Shown: piece by piece, positions 10,193-21,948 of the stretch
Numbering within the stretch: position 1 is the stretch's first letter
Layout of the letters: every line of letters starts with the position of its first letter
Source: Pseudogymnoascus destructans
Lineage: Eukaryota > Ascomycota > Leotiomycetes > Thelebolales > Thelebolaceae
Length of the DNA stretch: 64,000 nucleotides
Reading direction: 5' to 3'
Assembly (NCBI RefSeq): GCF_001641265.1
Contig: NW_020167540.1
Coordinates: forward strand, 620,001 to 684,000
Translations under genes and position numbers: made by a program
Notes under the pieces: generated by a model
The model's input: the letters and a program-made list of their open reading frames with translations, nothing else
Told to the model about the DNA's origin: nothing
Database searches by the model: none

Positions 10193-11677
10193 TCCTTACA
10201 CTCCTCACACTCCTTACACTCCTTAAACCCCTTACACCCCTTACACCCCTTGCACCCCTTACACTCCTTACACCCCTTACACCCCTTACACCCCTTACAC
10301 TCCTTACACCCCTTACACCCTTACACCCCTTACACCCCTTACACCCCTTACACCCCTTACACCCCTTACACCCCTTACACCCCTTACACTCCCTTACACT
10401 CCTTACACACCCCTTACACCCCTTACACCCCTTACACTCCTTACACTCCTTACACCCCTTACACCCCTTACACTACTTACACCCCTTACACTCCTTACAC
10501 TCACCCCTTACACCCCTTACACTCCTTACACCCCTTACACTCCTTACACTCCTTACACTCCTTACACTCCTTACACCCCTTACACCCCTTACACCCCTTA
10601 CACTACTTACACCCCTTACACTCCTTACACTCCTTACACCCCTTACACCCCTTACACTACTTACACCCCTTACACTCCTTACACTCCTTACACCCCTTAC
10701 ACCCCTTACACTACTTACACCCCTTACACTCCTTACACCCCTTACACCCCTTACACTCCTTACACCCCTTACACTACTTACACCCCTTACACTCCTTACA
10801 CTCCTTACACCCCTTACACCCCTTACACCCCTTACACCCCTTACACTACTTACACCCCTTACACCCCTTACACTCCTTACACCCCTTACACCCCTTACAC
10901 TACTTATACTCCTTACACTCACCCCTTACACCCCTTACACTCCTTACACCCCTTACACCCCTTACACTACTTACACCCCTTACACTCCTTACACTCACCC
11001 CTTACACCCCTTACACTCCTTACACCCCTTACACCCCTTACACTACTTACACCCCTTACACTCCTTACACTCCTTACACCCCTTACACTCCTTACACCCC
11101 TTACACCCCTTACACCCCTTACACTACTTACACCCCTTACACTCCTTACACTCCTTACACCCCTTACACCCCTTACACTACTTATACTCCTTACACTCAC
11201 CCCTTACACCCCTTACACTCCTTACACCCCTTACACTCCTTACACTCCTTACACTCCTTACACTCCTTACACCCCTTACACTACTTACACCCCTTACACT
11301 CGTTACACTCCTTATACCCCTTACACTCCTTACACCCCTTACACCCCTTACACTCCTTACACTCACCCCTTACACTCCTTACACTCCTTACACCCCTTAC
11401 ACCCCTTACACTACTTACACCCCTTACACTCCTTACACTCACCCCTTACACCCCTTACACTCCTTACACCCCTTACACCCCTTACACCCCTTACACTCCT
11501 TACACCCCTTACACCCCTTACACTACTTACACCCCTTACACTCCTTACACTCACCCCTTACACCCCTTACACTCCTTACACCCCTTACACCCCTTACACC
11601 CCTTACACTCCTTACACCCCTTACACCCCTTACACTCCTTACACCCCTTACACCCCTTATACCCCTTACACTATAGG
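10193..11677. repeat. 9-bp satellite (TTACACCCC / TTACACTCC), about 1.48 kb
   Basis: About 165 head-to-tail copies of a 9-bp unit, mostly TTACACCCC and TTACACTCC, with TTACACTAC and 6-bp TTACAC-TCA variants breaking phase. The variants recur in blocks (for example TACTTACACCCC followed by TCACCCCTTACAC near 10478, 10970, 11415 and 11530), giving a higher-order repeat of a few hundred bp. Because 9 is a multiple of 3, long open frames (LTPLTPLTLL, PLHPLHSLHP, TPYTPYTPY) arise on all frames. These are artefacts. It is not the telomere repeat TTAGGG. Confidence 0.95.
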
Positions 11678-12674
11678 TCTTGCTTATCTTTGATGCATGT
11701 GTACTTGGTATCACAGTCAGTACATAACATCAATCTTCTGTTGGGTATCTCTAAAATGCCTAGGCTTGCCGGATGACAAGATACAAACTGATCCTCTACA
11801 AGCCAAAACCAATGCGTCAACTCAGATCCCTCGAGATGTGGGGCCATCTGCCACAAACGGTTTGTCAATGAGCAATATTGAATACAGTAAGCAGCCTCCC
11901 TCACTCTCACAGAAAAGGATTACCATGTAATCAGGCATGACTTGGCGATTCGAAAATGGGAATTGCCAACCAGGAACAGTACTCCTTTGTCTCGACCCCC
12001 TGTACTTCAATATCAAGTAGAAAATTTTGTTGAGAAGAGTGGCCTTTGAGGTCGGGTCGATTATCTGTGGCGCGACTCCCGGCACGGTTGCTTGCATTGT
12101 CGGTCACAGGACTCATTGCTGCTGGCCTCGTTCTCATTGTGGCCACAACGTCGCTCGAGAAGCGTCGCATTTACATTAGCCTGATATCAGCTGTCTACAC
12201 CATTGCCAGTATTTCTGCTCGGCAGCGTATTTGCTGATTGCTGGCTACTCTTTGTTGCTTTTGCCATTGCGCAAGTTGGAGCTGGCAAATATGCTATACT
12301 TATTGAGAAATAATCCGTGCTGTGAGCCGCATCACGTGCCTTTAAGACTAATCCAGATTAGTCGAGAACACCCATATAATCCACCTCTTAGTGTAACTGT
12401 TGTATGTAGATACCTTAGACTGAAATCTGGCCTGACTCGATGTGTGTCCACAGGCTTATGTAGCCTGTGGAGAACCTGAATCAGTGGCCGTTTTGGCAAG
12501 ACTATATAGTATGCGTAGCACCTACTATAGGTAGGTAGTCAAGTCAACCTGTTTACCGCCGACCCTTATATATGCAACAGTAACCTAGATCTGTAGTCAA
12601 ATACACCACCATTCTGACTCCAAATCTTCTAACAATACTTCACATAACAGCGCAGCACCGGAGTCGCAAGCCTG
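11678..12674. other. no gene recognised
   Basis: Unique-looking sequence between the satellite and the MFS relic. Short frames on both strands have no recognisable domain. Since an MFS relic follows, part of this may be older decayed gene sequence. Confidence 0.5.
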
Positions 12675-13007
12675 TACACATTCGCCCTCTGTGCCTCATT
12701 CTTTATCATCATGTACTACATATCGGTCTGGTTCTAGGCAATCTGTGGTGAATCAGCGACACACTCTGGCATTCAAACGCTGCATCTCACCATTCAACAA
12801 AGCTACTACGTCCCATTCATGTATACGGCTGCGGTGCTGGCTATAGTCGGCGCTGGCAGCATCTACACCTGCAAAGTTGACACGTCCATGGCCATGACAT
12901 TCATCAACAGATTGATGAAAGGCATCAAGCAAATACCCAGCCTAGCTTATAACTATGGCCTGAAGCAGACATGCATCTCTGTCCTTGGTGCGGTCGGCGT
13001 GGAGTAG
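12675..13007 (+). pseudogene. MFS drug-transporter relic (C-terminal part)
   Basis: The plus frame reads FIIMYYISVWF, a TAG stop, then AICGESATHSGIQTL and YYVPFMYTAAVLAIVGAGSIYTCKVDTS. This matches the region of fungal DHA2/TRI12-like multidrug transporters where YYxPVWFQ-A-x-GxSAxxSGI is followed by a membrane segment ending before KVDT. The stop replaces the Gln of WFQ (CAG to TAG). A spacer of the usual protein is missing between the two blocks. Only about 110 codons remain, so the gene is dead. Confidence 0.65.
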
Positions 13008-13548
13008 AAGAACGTAAAGCCACGGCTGGCTGTAACTGATACAGAACAAAAGGCTGAGTGAAAGCATTGGTTCCCAAAACTTGATATAAAGGTGCATAAT
13101 GGAATGGAATGGCTGTTGTAGTCTCCTAAACATTAGACTTCAAGCAAACAGAACATTTACGTTATCAAAGTGTTGTATCATCCATAGCGCTGTATCCCCT
13201 CGATTCAGAAATGGCTAGGCTTGTCATGGGAAGTCCTCCTTCATCGTAGTCGTGATAAGCGGCGTATCGGAGTTGCATGTTCTGGTATTAATGGTCGCAT
13301 CATTGTCCAAGTAACGGACATTCTGCAGATGAGAATGCAAGCGAAGCTAATCCATTTTCAGCTCAAATACTCAAGTTCTCGTACCCCACCTCAGCTTAGG
13401 GGTGCGGATGGTGTGTGCTTGTTGCAGGCGTATTACTGGTAGGCAGCAACCTCCCCCCAATTGTTCTCTCCCTTCTGATTCTCCTCTGGCTTCAATTCTT
13501 TCCTCTTTTTCGATTTGCCTCTTCTGCTGTGCATTCATCATCGACATC
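13008..13548. other. upstream region of the P450 relic
   Basis: No gene recognised. A pyrimidine-rich stretch at about 13445-13540 (TCTCTCCCTTCTGATTCTCC and similar) looks like a fungal promoter/5' leader for the P450 that follows. Confidence 0.4.
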
Positions 13549-15254
13549 ATGGCGGACAAAGTCTATTCTTCCTAGGGCTCCCCACTCCAGCCTCAATCCA
13601 ATCCTTGTTCGACGACAATTTTCATTCTCTTCAGTCCTTCTTAGGATCTATCCCTCCGTCGACTCCTGCGCTGTCGACTCTTGCATACATTGCTGGCGGC
13701 ATCGTGCTTCTGTACCTGGCGTACTGGTGGGCACTTCCCAAGCCCATTCCAGGCATCCCTTACAACAAACCAGCCATCAAATTACTGCTCGGCGATGTTG
13801 GCTCCATGGTTAAGCACATATCGAAAACGCAGGAGGTTCACGATTGGATGAGCGCGCAGAATGTCAAGTTAAACTCGCCCATTGTTCAACTATTTACTCG
13901 TCCCTTTGGCCGGCCCTGCGTTGTTGTTACCAACTACCTCGAGGCACAGGATATCCTAGTTCATCGTACCAAGGAATTCGATCGCTCCAAATTCATTGCT
14001 GATGTCTCGGGCGGCATCGTGTCAAAGAACCACTTTGTAATGCAAACTAACGACGAATTCAGAAAGCATCACAAATGGGTGCAAGGCATTATGGCAACTG
14101 GATTCCTTCAAGACGTCGCTGCTCCTTACATGTATGAGGCTGGTCAGGATCTGCTGCAGCTCTGGGAGCAAAAGGCGAGACTTGCAAAGGGTAGAGCCTT
14201 CGTCGCGTCACATGATGTACATTGTACCACTATGGATGCGGTTTGGCCAATTGTCTTTGGAGCTGATCCAGTGAATAGCAACACAAAGGCTCAATTGCGA
14301 CTCTATACTACGATAAAGGACGTGGAGCTCCCCAACAGCCTTACGGAAGAGGCCGTGTTGCCTCGAGCACCGCACCCAGAAATGGTACAGTCCTTTTTAA
14401 ACCTTATGCATAGCGTGGAGGCCTGTATCAACACTGGTTATTAAGACAGATGGCGGCGCTGAAGAAGTCCATCAGGAATAAGATGTTTGATGAGGTATGA
14501 CACACCTGTCTGCTTTGTTTCTCCTCTATAAGGTCATTAACGGCTGCAATAGATTCTTGGATTCACCATTGGTGCGCAAGACACAACCTCGACATCCATT
14601 ACCTGGGCTCTTAAGTACCTTGCTGACAATCCGGATGTCCAAACAAAGCTGCGGGCTGAGCTGCGAGGCGGACACGCCGATGCGGCTTCAGAAAGGCGAA
14701 TGCCAACCTTTGACGAAATTACCAAAACCCAGATTCATTACAGAGATGCTGTCATTGAGGAGATCTTCCGTTGCTCTCAAACAGAAGCATCAGCCATTAG
14801 GACAGCGGTTGTCGATACAGAGATCTTAGGGCACTTCATTCCCAAAGGCACAGAAGTCTTCCTGATGGGCAACGGACCGAGCTTCCTTTTCCCCGAGTTT
14901 GAAATCCAAGACTCTTTGCGCACCAAGTTATGCCTCGAGTCCAAGGGCAAGGTCGGCGCGTGGAAACATGACAACATGGCCAGCTTCAACCCGGACAGGT
15001 GGATGGTGCAAGGACCGAGCGGCAAGTTGGTGTTTGACGCCGCCGCTGGACCTATGCTTACGTTTGGTCTCGGCGAGCACGGTTGCTACGGTCAAAGAAT
15101 GGCATATCTTCAGATGAGGCAGCTTTTATCATTGATTGTGTGGAAATTTGAACTATATCAATGCCCAAAGGAGTTGAGCAGGTATGCGGCCTCTGACAAT
15201 ATGGCTCATTCGCCGCAGTTCTGCTATATTCAGCCTGCAAAATTTGTGTATTGA
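13549..15254 (+). pseudogene. cytochrome P450 monooxygenase, frameshifted
   Basis: An N-terminal membrane anchor (STLAYIAGGIVLLYLAYWWA) and proline hinge (PKPIPGIP) are followed by the B-C region, an I-helix GAQDTTSTSITWALKY, the K-helix EEIFR and the heme loop FGLGEHGCYGQRMA. One intron (14495-14552, GTATGA to CAATAG) is supported because it joins MFDE to ILGFTIG in frame. The frame breaks at 14442, where one base seems lost after CINTGY, and again near 13573 if ATG 13549 is the true start. An open frame from 13515 bypasses the first break with an implausible N-terminus. The heme loop has His where nearly all P450s have Arg two residues before Cys. Probably inactive, substrate unknown. Confidence 0.8.
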
Positions 15255-15588
15255 GGAGTTCACTAGAGAGCGTTGTGGTGCTCCGACAATTCTGACAGAA
15301 GATAGCCATAGAAAATGTCGTTAACAGTGCTAGAAATTGTTGGGGAAAACAGACATTCCTGTGGGATATGGTGGACTTTTACGCCCAAAATGATGGGTAA
15401 TCCTCGTAAGACCGTCCAACTTCCCAGCTGGTTTACGGGTGAGACAGTGGCGCCATACTATTGGAGCCACTGACCCAAGCCCACAGCTTGTCAGGGTTTC
15501 GGGGGTTTCCCCCAGGCCTACAAGTAGCGTATGTAGGCCCGTAGATTAGGTAGTAATTCAATCGATATATATACTCTACAGTCATGAC
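15255..15588. other. intergenic, no gene seen
   Basis: Spacer between the P450 relic and the small family E MITE. No recognisable coding content. Confidence 0.5.
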
Positions 15589-15741
15589 GCGTTAAGTCGA
15601 TACTCGATTCACGTTACGTCGATACGTTTTGCTGGCCTCAACCCCCCCGTCCACTACCAAAATACGTTCGATATCTCAATATTTACGCTATCTCAATGGT
15701 ATTTATGGGACCTGAGCTATCGACTTAACGGATTATGACTG
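15589..15741. mobile_element. family E MITE, 153 bp
   Basis: The ends CAGTCATGACGCGTTAAGTC and CAGTCATAATCCGTTAAGTC are inverted copies, flanked by TA at 15587-15588 and 15742-15743. It has no coding capacity. The end sequence matches the right end of relic E1 (9810), so it was probably mobilised by a pogo-like transposase of that family. Confidence 0.8.
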
Positions 15742-16128
15742 TACTTTACTGTATTCTACTGTGAAGCTTCTGCTCCGTTGCCCGAAGAGACTGATTACAG
15801 TTGCCGGAGATTATCACACGAATTTGTGTGTGGCTCCCCATATTCCTGAATTACCTCCAACAGAAATATTGCTCGTATCTTTATCACGTGCTAGCCAGGG
15901 TATATTTATTGATATGTAAACTGTATTCTAATCTCACTTCAAATACTACGATGTAACTATTGATGCGTCTAATATGGTATAATAGTGGTCGGAAGCAAAG
16001 TGTGCCACTTCGAAGCGAGAGGAAGCAAAAGTGCGCCACCTCAAATTGCGACCGTAAGTACCCCTCCATAGTAAATTGTATGTAAAAGTACTTAAAAATC
16101 CCATTTTACAAAATTATCACTTCCTCAT

Positions 16129-16485
<357 letters not shown>

Positions 16486-17457
16486 CACGCCCACTCCCAC
16501 ACCCACTCCCACACCCACTCCCACGCCCACTCCCACCCTCACTGGCACTCTCATACTCGCTCTCAGTTTCGGCTTCTGGATCAGTACTTGGGTCTTCCAA
16601 CTCCGGAGGAATTGGAAGGCCTAATTCAGTGAGCCGAGCCAGGCTCTTCTTCCGGAGGCGCTCCTGTTTCCGGGCTTTAATTCCTGCCCAGTGGAGCTGC
16701 TTCCGGGCTTCTGTGGCAGCTAGCTTCTGGGCCTCAAGCTCGTGAGCTTCAGAAGCCAGGAGCTCACCTCCACACTGGAGCCGGCCCCGGCCCCGGCCCC
16801 AGCCCTGCTTCTTCTTCGAGTTCTCAACCTGCTGCCGAACAGCCCGTAGGTCGAGTTCCTGGAGCTGGCCGGCTGCTAGAACCCGCTCAGCCCCAGTAAC
16901 CCAGTTATTGTAGCTCTGTTTTGAGGGGCTACTCCAGGCCTTCGGAAGCCGCTTTTTCCACCGCTGTAGCCCCCGTTCTACCCCCTGAAAAGTAGAGGGT
17001 ATAGGTGTAATAGGCCGTAGTAGGGTAGGTGTAGTAGGCTCTATAGGCTGCGTAGGCGTAGGCTGCAGGCGTGAGTATGTACGTAGCTTTTCAAGTGCTG
17101 TATTACAGCTTATTGGCCAGATTCCAGCTTTCTGGAACGCTGATTGTATGGTAGGCTCCTTAAAGGTATGCTCCCGGATCTGTGGGAGATCTCTTATAAA
17201 TAGGGGCAGGTTGTAGGTAATGTCCATTTCCCATATGGAACGGAGCACAGCCTGCCTATGCCAGTACTTATATGGCTGGAATACTCCCACGTCTAATGGC
17301 TGTAAAACGTGTGTGAGATGTGGGGGAAAGGCATATAAGACGATGTAGTGTTTGGCAGCCAATATGATAAAATCTTGGCTTGTGTGGCTTACATGAGAAT
17401 CAAGTAGTAGAACCTTAGGATTTCCCGGATCATGTGGAGCAGTAAGGTAGAAATCAA

Positions 17458-17969
17458 GTGCGACCCACAACTAGCTTGCTAATCATGTAGCGAACATAAG
17501 AAAATTCCATAGAACCATCTCTTGGGTCCCTAGCCTATAGGAAGTGAAAAGGAGGTCCAAGGTCAGAGTACCTATAGACAAATTATGTCATAACTTAACC
17601 AATCTTGTGGGTAACTAAGGAGCGATGACGTGTAATGAATCATAGAGGGTTGTAGAAGCTTTTAGAGCTATCGTTTATGTTCCTAGGCCTCTAGTTGGTA
17701 GAGATATGCCATGTGGTAGTATTGGCCCACCCCTTAAGGAGGAGATTTTCTTAATAACTTGTTCAATGAGTGTCCAAATGATATGCCGTGATGTATGTAG
17801 CATAAACAGATGTAGTAGAAGAGTTTGCAGCAATCGTTGAGTAGTATTGCTCTTCTTGTTGGTGTGATAAGCCAAAATATGTATGGTGACTTGTAGGTTT
17901 GAGGCAGGGATTTCTAAGTTTGCTCTTGAGTTTGATAGCAAACTGAGTGCAACGAATGTTAGTATGACA
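17458..17969. repeat. LTR-I fragment, 5'-truncated
   Basis: Matches the last 512 bp or so of the 936-bp LTR-I copies at 768-1703 and 42371-43306, ending GTATGACA. It joins two distant parts of the D2 transposase, so insertion was accompanied or followed by deletion of both LTR and host sequence. No target duplication is seen. Confidence 0.85.
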
Positions 17970-18479
17970 AGCACCTTGTTCTTACCCCCTCATAGCTACT
18001 TCTGCTTCTGTTTCTATGACTACTTCTGTAGGCGACTGATGCTTAACTGTATGCTCAACCTAGGAACACAGAAAATCCAGCTAGCAACACTTGCAGGTTC
18101 AGAAGGGTTTTCTGCTAGCCATTCATAGGCAATTAATAGGGGAGTCCCTTCTATTAATTGAATTACATTTAATTACTATATAGAATTCTATGTACTGTGA
18201 CAAACCCCGTCTGCTTGCCCCGTAATGGTCGACCTTACCCGTAGCGATGCACGAGTGTAGCGGAGGACTAGCAAATCAAGAGGTGGTTCTATTGAAGATC
18301 TAAAACTATAGAAGAAAGAAGAAGAGAGGTGGGCGAAGCCTAGAGGTCTGGCTTATAACTACGGACCTGAAACGGGTAAGGTTTGAGGCTGTTACAGATG
18401 GTGTTTTAGCATTACCCCTTACGGGTTGTCCGTAAGGACCCGTAATCACATAGCGTCAATTGCATGCTCGTGACAGCAT

Positions 18480-19210
18480 GTTTAGTAACATCAATAAGGT
18501 TAAGACTGCAGAAGACTACCTATATACACTTAAACAGACTAGCAGCGCCCTTGACTATGCTACGGAATTCTAGAGACACGCTAACTAGACTAGGTGGGAC
18601 ACCTACGTACTCATTAGCTACTACTGACGTAGACTAAAGAGCTATGTCTATATAGAACTTGCAGATATAGAACATCAACTAAGGGACATAGTCTCACTTA
18701 TTAAACATACAGTTCGGATTGATAACCAACTGTACAAGTTCTAGAAGGAATAACAAACCTATAATAGCCTAAAGAAGAGCTACAAGTATTAAGGCAACGA
18801 AGGTTAAAAGAGGGACAACTACCCTTAAGACAACCAATAGTTAGACCCTATATAACTCAATGCTACCCTTCAGCAAGGCAGTAGGCCCTGTAACCCTAAC
18901 AAAGAGCGACAGCTTAAGGAACGGCTCTGCTTTAATTGCAACAAGCCTAGCTATATAGCTAGGGACTACAAGCAGCCTAAGAAGGGGAACAGAGGACACA
19001 AATTCAGCAAGCAACTAAATGCCACCTAGCAAGGACAGTTGAACGCTACATCTGCTAGCAAACCCAATTAGGGAATAAACAGCAACAGCACCCCTAAGCA
19101 AGAAAGCTTAAGCAAAGATAGTAGTAATAGCAATGAAGACCTTAAAGTTCAACACGTCTGTTAAGAGTACGAGCGAACTCATGAAAAAGGGACTAACAGA
19201 GTCCTAGAAA
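18480..19210 (+). pseudogene. Gypsy gag with zinc knuckle, RIP-like decay
   Basis: The plus frame shows a retrotransposon gag pattern: ALDYATEF, then LADIEHQLRDIVSLIKHTVRID, and a zinc knuckle at 18928-18975 reading CFNCNKPSYIARDYKQPKK, where the family has GHIARDCKQ. The second and third changes (His to Tyr, Cys to Tyr) and the many TAG/TAA stops in place of Trp or Gln are C-to-T or G-to-A transitions, as expected from RIP. More than ten stops are present. Confidence 0.7.
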
Positions 19211-19973
19211 CATAAATTACAAGTGTTTAAGGACATAGCAATCAAAGTCACCTTTAAGGAACAGCTATAAGACATAGTAGCAACTATAAAGGAAAGCATG
19301 CTTAGGGATAGGTAGGGACGTCCTGTACTAGGACCTCTAGCCTAATGGCTAAGCACTACCCAAGAATAGGAAGTTAGGGTACGCGAGATGTAATGCCGAC
19401 CTAACTACCTCTAGCACCTTAAACCCTATGGAGTACAGTACACAGAGTTAGAAGCAACTAATTAGTTGAAATACAAACTCGCAGAGTACAATGCGCTAGA
19501 CACGTAAGAAGTAGAGGAATGGGGCCCTAAGCCCTAGGAACTACAAGCAAACTAAGCTGCTATAGACTACGAGCCTACTAACAATGTGACGAGTATGGGT
19601 AGAGTGCTAGAACGCATAGTAGTATTTCAGAAACTGAACTCTGCCCCTTTGTAAAGGAGGGCTACGCTCTATATACTATGGCTTCAGTGCTGTAACGCCA
19701 GCGTATCGTGGTGTACAGTGATTGGTAGATCCCCCCCCCTCATTCTGTAGTCCCATCCTTAGCCTATGGGATCGCACCCAAAACGGTAAAGGATCGGGGC
19801 CGACCAGCAGCCGGCCTGGACCGTAGCTCCCATTAGTAAGGCACGTGATGAGTGCCTTACCAACGCCGAACCCTTTAGGCAGCTCTGCTGCGCTCCCTGC
19901 CGATGAGCAGCTGTACTGCCAATGACCTCCCTACACCCCATACCCGCGCCACCCTTTTGGTGCCCGTGACAAA

Positions 19974-20196
19974 CTAGGCTTAGTGCTAATACAGACCTGT
20001 GGTAGTTATGTGTGAAGGACAAGGGTAGGCTAACTAAGTTAGACCTATTTTAGGTATTAACGGAAACTAACTAACAGGGTTCCCTCTTTATCTTTTTTGT
20101 ATCCTTTATAGTAGACCTATAGAATAGCACCTGTTTAGCCCCTAACTTACACTCCTATATACTATTACTGTAAGCTAGGTGCCCTATGTCCTTACA
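19974..20196 (+). repeat. LTR-II fragment at the Gypsy 3' side
   Basis: Shares the blocks CTAGGCTTAGTGCTAATA, GGGTTCCCTCTTTATC and TTTTTTGTATCCTT with the LTR-II copy at 29453-29748 and ends TCCTTACA. Its position after the gag relic, in the same orientation, suggests that LTR-II belongs to this Gypsy family. Confidence 0.7.
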
Positions 20197-20979
20197 ATTA
20201 TATTATTAGCCACAGAAAGTTGTATACTAACGCGGATGGGAGGGTTTATTACTGCATACGAGATAAGATTGGAATCGCACCCTGCCCTTTTCCATTCGCA
20301 TAGCAACTACACATGTGACTGCCCTGTATGTTTGACGTTGATCGCCTTCCTTGTTTGATGTTGATTGCCTTCCTTGTCTGCCATTGTGGAGCTTGCCATT
20401 GTGGAGCTTGTAAGCCTAGAAGGGTTTAAAGAACGCCCAGGTTCTTTAAAGAAGGAAGTGTTGTTTTCAGTGAAGCTTAAAATTAGTTTTTTGGCTTGTT
20501 AACGTTTGGTTTAATGACCGCTGGTGTCCTTTAAAACATATTATTCAAGGTATAATTAACTATCTAAAATGCAAAGGATTTGTTTGATATGTATTTACAC
20601 TGTCGCTGTTCTATCTTGCAGTGCCCCCAGATAATTATTTAATATTGGATCCATAACCATGGTAACTAACAAATCCATAAGACAAACAAGTCCTGATGTT
20701 TACTGTGGGTTGTTCTACTACTGCCGCCTTTGCTTCAACCCCAGCCTCTGTCCTATGTTTACTTATTACAGGCGTAATCAAATTCACTTACTTTATCCCA
20801 CATATACCCATACGCCCATTGCTTGCTCCTCAAATATCCCGAACAACCCTACTTTTACCAACACACTTTCTCTTAAATACACCAGATCACCCTTCTGTCG
20901 ACAACAACTACACCACATCACCCTTCTGTCTACAACAACTACAACACACCCTCTGGCTTGTCGGAGACCGCTGCAAAGA
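20197..20979. other. upstream region of the unknown gene pair
   Basis: Not coding as far as can be seen. It has small direct duplications: two near-copies of TTTGACGTTGATCGCCTTCC at about 20330-20376, two of GCCATTGTGGAGCTTG at about 20390-20420, and a repeated CAACAACTACACCACATCAC block at about 20900-20945 just before the first ATG. Confidence 0.5.
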
Positions 20980-21721
20980 ATGGCACTGGTTTCAAAAGAA
21001 GAGGTTAGAAAGGTTCCGTTCACTGTATATGAACCTACTGACCATTTGCAGCTGAATAAGCTCATCATGGAGTTCGTTCGTGAAAGCGACCCGGATGGAA
21101 AGGAAGTGGAAAAGATGAGCTTTTTTGGTAAGCTTCCAACCCAACACAACTCACAGATCTATACTGACCGAGCAGCTGTATATGGCTGGGGCCCATTGCT
21201 CGCTGCTACTGGGACTGTTGAGGTATGCCTTCACTCGTGTCTTTCTCGAGTCAGTACACAAAGAGCACCAAAGCAAAGCTAACCGCGCCGAGAAGAATAT
21301 GAGAAATCGGTTCCTAACCCCCTCTCCAAAGATCGCCATCTCCAGGAAGCAGCCAGATGCCACCAAAGACTTCGAACCATTGGACATGGGCAACATGCGC
21401 AAGGCCATGCCAAAAGGCACAATGCACCCCAAGCCTCCGTCCCAGGTTGAAGAGTGTTTCTGCGCACCATTGGCCCTCAAAACCCATGAACTGGAGAGCC
21501 CGACTCCAAGCACCAGCAAGAGATCCAGAGGCGGCAGAGCTGAAGTGACGAGATCCATGGCCAGGCAGTTGCAGGAGAACATGCCCACCCGCAATGACCG
21601 CATCCTCGAAAATATTGGCGGAAAGAGAGAGTTCACCTTGACTGAGCTTGCGAACATGTCGCCTGCCGAAAAGGCAGTTGCAAAGTCGCTCATGAGCCCC
21701 AACAAAAAGACAAAGAGGTAA
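20980..21721 (+). CDS. unknown protein, first gene of an adjacent pair
   Basis: Two exons, 20980-21222 and 21293-21721, 223 residues. The 70-bp intron has a GTATGC donor, a GCTAACC branch point and a GAG acceptor, and splicing keeps frame. I chose the ATG at 20980 because codons upstream in the same frame are low-complexity Thr/His/Pro sequence. The first 81 residues look folded (VPFTVYEPTDHLQLNKLI, then FFGKLPTQHNSQIYTDRAAV). The rest is basic, Pro/Ser-rich and probably disordered, with a short helical block near 190-215 (FTLTELANMSPAEKAVAKSL) and a Lys-rich end, NKKTKR, that could be a nuclear signal. I recognise no domain. It is 227 bp upstream of, and in the same direction as, the next gene. 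Confidence 0.7.
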
Positions 21722-21948
21722 TGAGCTTTCAAGCCCGCTAGAGGTCTTTAAAGACAATATGAAAAGTACGGGAATAACATACCATCAATCATTGTATTCG
21801 TTGACCCTACTGCATGTGACCTGCTACAGATTGCATTTCTGTTGTTCTCCTGTTGGTGATATATGGATAATAGTTTTACCGGGCCGCCCCATCGTTTTGT
21901 TGTCGTTTCCCCCCACACCGAGTTTTACGCGTCTCGACCCAATTGGAA

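Larger units (their letters stand above)
18193..20196 (+). mobile_element. Gypsy-type LTR retrotransposon relic, heavily mutated
   Basis: Contains a gag relic (about 18480-19210) and, at the right, 223 bp of an LTR-II sequence (19974-20196, ending TCCTTACA). The 5' LTR is not recognisable. 18193-18476 begins TGTGACAAACCCC and ends CTCGTGACA and may be a different LTR. A GC-rich patch at 19740-19970 has no match elsewhere in the window. No reverse transcriptase or integrase domain could be read. Confidence 0.65.

Noticed and set aside
10193..11677. CRISPR array or telomere tract
   Set aside because: No spacer-like unique sequence between the repeats and the unit is not TTAGGG; the host is a fungus.
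10099..11776. Several open frames of 60-525 codons on both strands across the satellite
   Set aside because: They are pure translations of a 9-bp repeat (LTPLTPLTLL, PLHPLHSLHP, RGVRSVRG); every frame is open because the unit length is a multiple of three and lacks stop words.
21151..21757. Minus-strand frames opposite the first unknown gene, one of 193 codons
   Set aside because: No domain, no intron signals, and the plus-strand model has consensus splice sites that keep frame; the minus alternative is possible but weaker.
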